Source: Bacteroidota bacterium
GTDB taxonomy: Bacteria; Bacteroidota; Bacteroidia; Chitinophagales; Chitinophagaceae
NCBI GenBank assembly: GCA_018267615.1
Contig: JAFDYD010000023.1
Coordinates: 1-52,258, forward strand
Reading direction: 5' to 3'
DNA: 52,258 nt
The first letter of the stretch is position 1, and every line of letters starts with the position of its first letter. Under the pieces are notes generated by a model. It ran no database searches, was not told where the DNA came from, and saw only the letters and a list, made by a program, of their open reading frames with translations. Positions 41,380 through 48,528 of this stretch are shown one piece after another. A program made the position numbers and the translations under genes.

Positions 41380-42243
41380 ATGATACAGAAACGAATTTTC
41401 ATATTAATAGCTGTGTTTTCATTTGGGTCGGCGATATCGGCACATGCGCAAAAAAAGAGCGACGTAAAAAAAACAAAAATTTCCGGGTATGCGCCGGTAA
41501 ATGGTTTGAAGATGTATTATGAAATATATGGCAAAGGTGATATTCCATTGGTGTTGATACATGGCGGCGGCTCCACGATCGAAAGCAGTTTTGGTAATTT
41601 GATCCCGCTGATTTCCGGTTATGGTAAGTTGATCGCTGTCGAATTGCAGGCCCATGGCCGCACGACAGATCGCGATGCCCCGGAATCTTTTGCACAGGAT
41701 GCCGATGATGTTATAGGTCTGCTGAAATATCTCAAAATAGATAAAGCGAATTTTTTAGGTTTTAGCAATGGCGGAACCACCACGCTTACAATCGCGATAA
41801 GACATCCTGCGATTGTCAACAAAATTGTCGTCGTTTCTTCCAATTATAAAAGAGAAGGAATGGTGCCAGGTTTTTTTGAAGGATTACAAAATGCAACGTT
41901 GAAAGACATGCCTGCTGCACTGCAAGCAGCATATCTCAAAGTAGCGCCGGTAAATAATTTGCAAACGATGTTTGAAAAAGACCGGCAGCGCATGGCAGAT
42001 TTCAAAGATATAAATGACGACGATATCAAATCTATAAAAGCCCCTGCATTATTGATGGTCGCGGATCGCGATGTAGTTACATCCGAGCATGTAGTAAAAA
42101 TGTCGCACCTGATTTCAAATTCGAGGCTGGTGATTTTGCCAGGAACACATGGATCTTTTATTGGTGAAATAGAGGCTCAGCAAAAAAGCAGGCTGCCGGA
42201 GGTAACGGCGATCATTGTACGAGAATTTCTAAACGGGCTTTAG
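41380..42243 (+). CDS. Exported alpha/beta-hydrolase
   Basis: 287 residues with a signal peptide (about 1-23, ISAHAQ). Oxyanion region HGGGSTIESSF, nucleophile S in LGFSNGGTT (GxSxG), acid D in MVADRDVVT, and His in LPGTHGSF. All members of the catalytic triad are visible. Probably periplasmic esterase-like; substrate unknown. It is 43 bp after the SRPBCC gene and probably belongs to that ArsR-controlled operon. Confidence 0.88.
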   Translation: MIQKRIFILIAVFSFGSAISAHAQKKSDVKKTKISGYAPVNGLKMYYEIYGKGDIPLVLIHGGGSTIESSFGNLIPLISGYGKLIAVELQAHGRTTDRDAPESFAQDADDVIGLLKYLKIDKANFLGFSNGGTTTLTIAIRHPAIVNKIVVVSSNYKREGMVPGFFEGLQNATLKDMPAALQAAYLKVAPVNNLQTMFEKDRQRMADFKDINDDDIKSIKAPALLMVADRDVVTSEHVVKMSHLISNSRLVILPGTHGSFIGEIEAQQKSRLPEVTAIIVREFLNGL

Positions 42244-42263
42244 CGGCGAGCGGCGAGATGGTA

Positions 42264-42332
42264 GCACGTCATTTCGAATCCGCCTTATCATTATGATAGG
42301 ATAAATCTCTGCTGGCGGATTCAAAATGATGC
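42264..42332. repeat. Inverted repeat of the GTCATTTCGAATCCGCC type between convergent genes
   Basis: The left arm (GCACGTCATTTCGAATCCGCC) pairs with GGCGGATTCAAAATGATGC on the right with a few mismatches. It lies between the stops of the hydrolase and the aldolase and shares the word GTCATTTCGAA with 11438. Confidence 0.75.
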
Positions 42333-42350
42333 ACTGCGAGTGAAAATTTA

Positions 42351-43367
42351 TTATTCCATTTCAATCTTATACTCACCCTTTCTCGCTGCTGAATTTAATT
42401 TCGCACGATGGTATAAAAACTTTTGCGCCTTTTCAACATGCTCATCTTTTCCGTTCCATATTTCAATGGCAGGATATTCGATGGCACGGGAAAAAGAAAA
42501 AGTAACAACCCACGGTAATTTATTTTTAAATCTTCTATTCATTTCATTTAAATGCTGGGTAGCGAGTTGCGGAGATTGTCCCCCGGATAAAAAAGCAACT
42601 CCGGGTACAGCGGCAGGTACACTTTCCAAAAAACATTGGATCGTCGCTTCTGCAACTTCTTCAACCGTACTTTTTTTTATGGCATCAGCACCTTGTATCA
42701 CCATATTTGGTTTCAAGATCATTCCTTCAAGAGCTATTCGTTGAATATGTAATTGGAGAAATAATGATTTCAATACTTTTTCAGTTACTTCAAAACAACG
42801 TTCCAGCGAATGATTTCCATCCATCAACACTTCGGGCTCCACTACAGGAACAACCCCTGCTTCCTGGCACAATGCCGCATATCTTGATAGCGCATGGACA
42901 TTTGCATCGATGCATCCATCGGTTGGAATATTTTCAGCGATCCTGATCACCGCGCGCCATTTTGCAAATCTTGCCCCGAGTTTTTTATATTCATCGAGAC
43001 GGTTTCGAAGCCTGTCCAGTCCTTCCGTAATTTCTTCATTTGGAAAGGCAGGCATCGGCACCGTGCCTTCATCTACTTTAATTCCGGGAACAATTCCAGC
43101 TTTTTTTAATACATCGGTAAAAGGAATTCCTTCGTCTGTGCATTGCCGTATGGTTTCATCAAAAAGAATTGCCCCGCTAATGCTTTCATTGAGTCCAGGC
43201 GTTGTAATGATCCATTGCCTGAACTTCCGCCTCATTTCTATTGTTTGTGGAATTCCCAGCGCCGCAAATCTTTTGGTGCAGGTGCCTGTACTCTCATCCA
43301 TAGCGAGCAGTCCTTTACCTTCAGCAAGCATTTCTTTTATCGTATCTGTCAGTATCTGCAGGTTCAT
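42351..43367 (-). CDS. Class I fructose-bisphosphate aldolase
   Basis: 338 residues. Schiff-base aldolase of the eukaryotic-like class I family: GKGLLAMDESTGT (about 18-29), KWRAVI (K136 region) and the Schiff-base lysine K219 in LEGMILKPNM, plus ALLF-type TIM-barrel segments. It cleaves fructose 1,6-bisphosphate into two triose phosphates. Usual length about 335-365. It follows the HAD-phosphatase gene by 45 bp, so the two are likely cotranscribed. Confidence 0.93.
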   Translation of the reverse strand: MNLQILTDTIKEMLAEGKGLLAMDESTGTCTKRFAALGIPQTIEMRRKFRQWIITTPGLNESISGAILFDETIRQCTDEGIPFTDVLKKAGIVPGIKVDEGTVPMPAFPNEEITEGLDRLRNRLDEYKKLGARFAKWRAVIRIAENIPTDGCIDANVHALSRYAALCQEAGVVPVVEPEVLMDGNHSLERCFEVTEKVLKSLFLQLHIQRIALEGMILKPNMVIQGADAIKKSTVEEVAEATIQCFLESVPAAVPGVAFLSGGQSPQLATQHLNEMNRRFKNKLPWVVTFSFSRAIEYPAIEIWNGKDEHVEKAQKFLYHRAKLNSAARKGEYKIEME

Positions 43368-43412
43368 GATTTTGTTTTTCTATTTTGTTTGAACCATTTT
43401 GCGCGTAAAGAT

Positions 43413-44027
43413 TTATAATGTCAATCCAAACGGTTTTAATATTGTTATTGTAGATTCACAATTGGTATGATGAATTCCTTTTATACCGAGACTTTCGGCG
43501 ATGCTGACAAACATCGGCCGGTCTTCTATATAAATTACTTCTTCCGGGTTTACGTGTGCAATATCCAAAGCTACTTTAAAAATGTCCGCATCAGGTTTTC
43601 GAAAATGCACAAAGCATGATGAAACAAAAAAGTCGATGAAATCCGCGAGACGAAATTCTTTGATTCTATATGCATTCAATTCCCTTCCTTCATTACTCAC
43701 CACGGCAATTTTTAAATTGTGTTTCTTTTTTAATGTAGTGATAAAATTGATCATATCGGGAAAAGGCCGAGAACGTGCAAACATAAAATCCCTGAACTCT
43801 TTTTTTGTGAATGCTCTTTTCTCGTAGAATACGGTTCGATCCAAATATTCATCGAGCGTGAGTTTTCCTAATTCATACGTGTCGAATGTTAGCGTATGCC
43901 GCAATTCCATTTCAGGTAAATTCAATTTGAATTTTTCAGCCGCCAACTCGCGACTGTCGCGCCCCCAGCCGTCAGTAAGTAATACGCCGCCGATATCGAG
44001 GAATAGAGTGGTGATTTTTTTTGCCAT
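43413..44027 (-). CDS. HAD-superfamily hydrolase (IA-type phosphatase)
   Basis: 204 residues. Motif I LFLDIGGVLL (nucleophile D, second acid replaced by G as in FDLGGVL-type HAD proteins), cap domain, Thr/Ser motif II (AVVSNEG), Lys in KPDADIF and motif IV YIEDRP. Small-molecule phosphatase, perhaps of a sugar phosphate. The lack of the second Asp in DxD is a family trait of several putative phosphatases. Upstream of the aldolase in one operon; a D/E-type palindrome begins 3 bp upstream of the start codon. Confidence 0.85.
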   Translation of the reverse strand: MAKKITTLFLDIGGVLLTDGWGRDSRELAAEKFKLNLPEMELRHTLTFDTYELGKLTLDEYLDRTVFYEKRAFTKKEFRDFMFARSRPFPDMINFITTLKKKHNLKIAVVSNEGRELNAYRIKEFRLADFIDFFVSSCFVHFRKPDADIFKVALDIAHVNPEEVIYIEDRPMFVSIAESLGIKGIHHTNCESTITILKPFGLTL

Positions 44028-44030
44028 GAT

Positions 44031-44231
44031 TGTCTGAACTGTGATTTTTTGGATTAATATGATGGATGGGAAATTTCTATGTGCAACTATCTACCTACTG
44101 TGCCTATGTGGTGAAAAAAATTTGCCACACGGGCACATAGAAATTTCAAAGTAAGCCACTATCGAAATTTAAATAAAATTTATTTAATTATCCCATCCAT
44201 CCTATTAATCCCAAAAATCACAGTTCAGACA
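44031..44231. repeat. Nested D-type palindrome with an E-type palindrome inside
   Basis: Outer arms 44031-44071 and 44191-44231 match at 39 of 41 positions (TGTCTGAACTGTGATTTTT...GATGGATGGG). Inside, CTATGTGCAACTATC...CCTATGTGG pairs with CCACACGGGCACATAG as a degraded E-type stem. The right end contains the stop codon of the SDR gene, and the left end is 3 bp from the HAD start. Confidence 0.9.
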
Positions 44232-45049
44232 AAATCATCGTTCAAGCCAGTCAACTTCAACCCAACTTCTTTCAACTTCTTTCTCGAGTCCGCATCATAC
44301 GCTTGCGCGATGGCTTTCGATTCTTTCATCACATTAAAATATTTCCCGGTTACATTATTTAATTCAGGCGATAGTGCAAGATACAATTCAGCATCTGCCC
44401 CGCTTTGCGCAGTACCCAATGGCTTGATGCCGGATTCACGAACCATACCTGTGTCAAGGTAAGTTCCGGGATGAAGACTGTTCACCGTTATACCGCTGCT
44501 TTTTAATTCTTCAGCAAGATCGATGGTGAACATGATAATTGCAAGTTTGCTCCTCGTGTATGCCGTAACGCCATTAAAATTTTCTTCGCACATGATATCA
44601 TCAAAATGAATCGGTGATTGTCCGCCAGATGCAACATTTACTATTCTCGCCGGAGCTGCTTTTTTGATGGCAGGAAGCAAAAGATATGTCAACAAAAAAG
44701 GAGCGAGATAATTTACCGCAAATCTTGTTTCTGTTTTATCCTTACCATAACGCGGCGCCGCAAAACCAGCACCTGCATTATTGATGAGCAGATCGATGGA
44801 ATCATGCTTGGATAATATTTCTTTCGCCATCGATCGAACTTCTTCCATCGAAGAAAAATCTGCCAGGTACCCTTCGATGCGCAAATTATTTGTAGCAGCC
44901 TTTATCTCCGCGACAGATTTATCTAACTTATTTTTATTTCTTCCATGAATAAGAATCGTTGCGTTGCTGTTTTTTTTTGCAAGATCAATCGCTGCTAACT
45001 TTCCAATTCCTTCTGTTGCGCCGGTGATGAGTATTGTTTGTGGGTGCAT
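44225..45049 (-). CDS. Short-chain dehydrogenase/reductase
   Basis: 274 residues. Rossmann motif TGATEGIGK, NNAG (LLINNAGAGF) and catalytic YTRSK (Tyr and Lys of YxxxK). It resembles retinol dehydrogenase/WW-domain oxidoreductase-like SDRs; substrate unknown. The stop codon TGA falls inside the GTCTGA word of the downstream repeat, so the last residues (DDFV) may be repeat-derived. Confidence 0.9.
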   Translation of the reverse strand: MHPQTILITGATEGIGKLAAIDLAKKNSNATILIHGRNKNKLDKSVAEIKAATNNLRIEGYLADFSSMEEVRSMAKEILSKHDSIDLLINNAGAGFAAPRYGKDKTETRFAVNYLAPFLLTYLLLPAIKKAAPARIVNVASGGQSPIHFDDIMCEENFNGVTAYTRSKLAIIMFTIDLAEELKSSGITVNSLHPGTYLDTGMVRESGIKPLGTAQSGADAELYLALSPELNNVTGKYFNVMKESKAIAQAYDADSRKKLKEVGLKLTGLNDDFV

Positions 45050-45071
45050 AACTGTTTTGTTTTATGCTGAG

Positions 45072-45150
45072 CGCATAACGCTGAACGCTGCTTGAATCGG
45101 ATGCGGCGTTGTGCATTCGGCGTTTTGCGTTAAGCGTTCAGCGTTATGCG
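45072..45150. repeat. G-type palindrome (CGCATAACGCTGAACGCT)
   Basis: Arms 45072-45089 and 45133-45150 are perfect 18-bp reverse complements, and the loop contains further copies of GCGTT-type words. The right arm covers the last codons and the stop of the LLM oxidoreductase gene. Confidence 0.85.
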
Positions 45151-46184
45151 TTCCGCGTTACGCTTTTCTTCACCTCCGGCATCACTTTCGTCCCCAGTAA
45201 TTCAATCGAGCGCATTACCTGGGCATGCGGCATGGTGCCGACGCTGATATGTAGCAGGAAGCGAGTTAGTCCGAACATTTCTGTTTCATATAAAATTTTA
45301 TCCGTTACTTCCGCAGCACTGCCAACCAAAAGTGAACCACCCTTTGAACGCATTCCTTCATATTGTTCACGGCTCATTGGCGGCCAGCCGCGCTCTCTTC
45401 CGATTTGCGTCATCACATGATGATATGATGGATAAAATTCGTCGGCCGCTTGTTTCGAATTATCGGCTATATATCCATGTGAGTGTACGCTCAATTGTAA
45501 TTTGCTTTCATCATGCTTCGCTTTCTTATAAGAATTGCGATAGAGTTCGGTAAGTGGTTTAAAATGATCGGGACTGCCGCCAATAATAGCAAGTGCCAAA
45601 GGAAGTCCATAGGTAGCTGCGCGTACAACGGATTGCGGCGTTCCTCCAACTGCGACCCAAATCGGTAATTCTTTTTGATAAGGTCTTGGATAAATGCCGA
45701 GATTATTAATAGACGCACGATGTTTTCCTTTCCAACTGATCTTTTCACTTTCATTCAACTTCACGAGCAGATCCAATTTTTCTGCAAACAACTCATCATA
45801 ATCATCGAGGTCATATCCGAAAAGTGGGAAGGATTCAATAAACGAACCGCGGCCTGCCATGATCTCCGCTCTTCCATCAGATAATAAATCGATCGTCGCA
45901 AAATCCTGGAACACGCGAACGGGATCATCCGAGCTGAGCACCGTCACTGCACTCGACAATTTTATTTTTTTAGTAACGGAAGCGATCGCGCCCAAAATAA
46001 CCGCCGGGGACGATGCTACAAAATCTGGGCGATGATGTTCTCCTACTGCGAATACATCCAAACCTAACTGATCCGCCAACACTGCTTCTTCCAACAAATC
46101 ATGTAAACGCTGATTGGCGGACACGGTTTGTTTTGTTGTGGGATCGGGAGTTCTTTCTACAAAAGTGCTGATTCCAATTTCCAT
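45144..46184 (-). CDS. LLM-class flavin-dependent oxidoreductase
   Basis: 346 residues of the bacterial-luciferase-like TIM-barrel family: GISTFVERTPDPTTKQTVSANQRL, DVFAVGEHHRPDFVASSP, GRAEIMAGRGSFIESFPLFG and GVGGTPQSVVRAA-like motifs. It uses FMNH2 to oxygenate or reduce a substrate; many members lack a known one. The C-terminus is encoded within the repeat. Divergent from the GH127 block. Confidence 0.9.
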   Translation of the reverse strand: MEIGISTFVERTPDPTTKQTVSANQRLHDLLEEAVLADQLGLDVFAVGEHHRPDFVASSPAVILGAIASVTKKIKLSSAVTVLSSDDPVRVFQDFATIDLLSDGRAEIMAGRGSFIESFPLFGYDLDDYDELFAEKLDLLVKLNESEKISWKGKHRASINNLGIYPRPYQKELPIWVAVGGTPQSVVRAATYGLPLALAIIGGSPDHFKPLTELYRNSYKKAKHDESKLQLSVHSHGYIADNSKQAADEFYPSYHHVMTQIGRERGWPPMSREQYEGMRSKGGSLLVGSAAEVTDKILYETEMFGLTRFLLHISVGTMPHAQVMRSIELLGTKVMPEVKKSVTRNA

Positions 46185-46214
46185 TGCTGGTGTGTTTTGT
46201 TTGAGATTGTTGTG

Positions 46215-46294
46215 GCTGAGAGAAGAGCGGAGAAACAGAGCGGAGAGCGGATAACCTTTCGCTCTCCGCTCTGTTTCTCCGCTCTTCTCTCAGC
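46215..46294. repeat. C-type palindrome, perfect 35-bp arms
   Basis: Arms 46215-46249 and 46260-46294 are perfect, with a 10-nt loop (GCTGAGAGAAGAGCGG, AGAAACAGAGCGGAGAGCG). It lies between divergent genes, 31 bp upstream of the LLM start. Confidence 0.95.
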
Positions 46295-46334
46295 ATTTCG
46301 TCGCAAAGTTAATCTCCTAAAACACCCAGTCTAA

Positions 46335-46342
46335 TAAATTTG
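46335..46342 (+). promoter_or_regulatory. -7 element candidate of the GH127 operon
   Basis: TAAATTTG is a perfect TAnnTTTG match 77 bp upstream of the TTG start. No clear -33 TTTG. Confidence 0.35.
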
Positions 46343-46418
46343 TTCAAACGATGATTTTATTTTCAAATCTTCGGACAATTGCAATATCTTTTACCTTATT
46401 TTCATCAAACATGCCAAA

Positions 46419-48497
46419 TTGAGAAAGACGTTTGCCTGCTTACTTTTTTTGACGCTGTTTTACTGTAAAGAATTATTCTCCCAGCAGGAAAGTATATTGG
46501 TCACCGTTATACAAAGGCCCGCCGTTACTTCAGCAAATGCATTTTATACAGGAAACAAATCTCCACTGGCGCCTCTTCGTTTTATCAAATTGCCGATCGG
46601 CTCTATTAAACCTGGTGGATGGGTATTGAAATATCTCGAACTCCAGCGCGATGGATTAACCGGTCATCTTGGTGAGATCAGCGCATGGCTCGACAAAAAT
46701 GACAATGCATGGTTCAGTGGAAATGGTAAAGGATCTCATGGCTGGGAAGAAGTTCCATATTGGTTGAAGGGATATGGCGATCTTGGATATATCCTCCATG
46801 ATGAAAAAATAATTGCGGAAACAAAAATATGGCTGGAGAAAGTTTTTCAAAGTCAAACTCCCGATGGATATTTCGGTCCGCGTATTGTTGAAAATGATCA
46901 CCAGGCAAATCAAGGCAATACGCCCGATCTCTGGCCAAATATGATCATGCTCTGGACCATGCAATCTTATTATGACTATAACCACGATGCGCGCGTTCTT
47001 CCATTCATGACAAAATATTTCAAATGGCAAATGACAGTGCCCGACGATCAATTGTTGCGATTATATTGGGAGAATAGTCGCGGTGGTGATAATCTCTACA
47101 GTATTTATTGGCTTTATAATCGCACCGGTGAAAAATGGTTATTGGATCTTGCCAATAAAATTCATAAACGCACTGCCGACTGGACGCTGAAAGATAGTCT
47201 ACCAAATTGGCATAATGTAAATATTGCGCAATGTTTCCGAGAGCCTGCGACATACTTTATGCAAACAAAAGACACATCATTTTTGCATGCAACGTATAAT
47301 GATTTTTATTTGATAAGAAATTTATATGGACAAGTTCCGGGTGGGATGTTTGGTGCCGATGAAAATGCGCGTGTGGGATTTGATGATCCGCGCCAGGGTG
47401 TAGAAACTTGTGGCATGGTTGAGCAGATGGCATCCGATGAAATTCTGACTGCGATCTCCGGGGATCCGATGTGGGCCGATAATTGCGAAGATGTTGCTTT
47501 CAATACTTATCCCGCTGCGGTGATGCCTGATTTTCGCGGACTTCGTTATCTCACCGCTCCAAATATGGTAGTGAGTGATAGTAAAAATCATGCGCCGGGA
47601 ATTCAGAACGAAGGACCTTTTTTGATGATGAATCCATTCAACAGTCGTTGTTGTCAACACAATCATTCGCAAGGTTGGCCATATTATGCCGAACATCTTT
47701 GGATGGCAACGCCTGATAATGGAGTTGCTGCGATTTTTTATAATAATAATGAAGTGGAATTGCGTGTCGGTGATAAAAAAGGAAATATCATCAGCCTGAA
47801 ACAAACCACGAATTATCCATTCGATGAACATATAAAAATTCAGGTCAGTGCATCAACTCCTATAAATTTTCCTCTGTACTTGCGTGTTCCGGGCTGGTGT
47901 GACGGCGCAACGCTGATGGTGAATGGAAAAAAAGTCGACGCCCGGACAATGGCAGCATCATATATTAGAATAGAAAACAAATGGAGAGATGGTGATATCA
48001 TCGAGTTGAATTTGCCAATGACCTTCAAAATTCGTGAATGGCAGAAAAATAAAAATAGTGTGAGTCTAAATTACGGTCCGCTTACTTTTTCTTTGAAGAT
48101 CGATGAATACTACAAGCAAATGGACAGTAAAAAAACCGTCATGTGGGATTCAAAATGGCAGCCAAATGCTGATCAAACGAAATGGCCATCGTATGAAATT
48201 TATCCGGCAAGCATGTGGAACTACGGATTGATATTATCGGATAAAGCGCTGACGGATCAATTTGAATTGATGAAAAGACCATGGCCGGCAAACGATTTTC
48301 CTTTCACACAGGATGCAGTTCCATTTGTTGTAAAAGCGAAAGGAAAAATAATTCCTGAATGGGGTCTGGATAAATATGGTTTGTGTGATGTATTGCCGCA
48401 AAGCCCGGTTGCTGTTTCAACCAAAGAACAAAATATTGAATTGATCCCGATGGGTGCTGCAAAATTGCGGATCTCATCTTTCCCGGTTGTAAAATAA
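46419..48497 (+). CDS. Glycoside hydrolase family 127 (beta-L-arabinofuranosidase-like)
   Basis: 692 residues, exported (signal peptide about 1-21). The start is a TTG at 46419: there is no in-frame ATG between the upstream stop (46335) and the signal peptide. The three-codon frame ATG CCA AAT TGA overlaps it. The (alpha/alpha)6 barrel domain contains the metal-site residues known for GH127: E329-x-C331 (GVETCGM) and C411-C412 (NSRCCQHN). It likely releases beta-L-arabinofuranose from plant glycans or arabinosylated peptides. The length (family about 650-800) is normal. First of three glycan genes. Confidence 0.88.
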   Translation: MRKTFACLLFLTLFYCKELFSQQESILVTVIQRPAVTSANAFYTGNKSPLAPLRFIKLPIGSIKPGGWVLKYLELQRDGLTGHLGEISAWLDKNDNAWFSGNGKGSHGWEEVPYWLKGYGDLGYILHDEKIIAETKIWLEKVFQSQTPDGYFGPRIVENDHQANQGNTPDLWPNMIMLWTMQSYYDYNHDARVLPFMTKYFKWQMTVPDDQLLRLYWENSRGGDNLYSIYWLYNRTGEKWLLDLANKIHKRTADWTLKDSLPNWHNVNIAQCFREPATYFMQTKDTSFLHATYNDFYLIRNLYGQVPGGMFGADENARVGFDDPRQGVETCGMVEQMASDEILTAISGDPMWADNCEDVAFNTYPAAVMPDFRGLRYLTAPNMVVSDSKNHAPGIQNEGPFLMMNPFNSRCCQHNHSQGWPYYAEHLWMATPDNGVAAIFYNNNEVELRVGDKKGNIISLKQTTNYPFDEHIKIQVSASTPINFPLYLRVPGWCDGATLMVNGKKVDARTMAASYIRIENKWRDGDIIELNLPMTFKIREWQKNKNSVSLNYGPLTFSLKIDEYYKQMDSKKTVMWDSKWQPNADQTKWPSYEIYPASMWNYGLILSDKALTDQFELMKRPWPANDFPFTQDAVPFVVKAKGKIIPEWGLDKYGLCDVLPQSPVAVSTKEQNIELIPMGAAKLRISSFPVVK

Positions 48498-48528
48498 TAT
48501 CAAACAATTTCATCGAAAAAATAAATGC

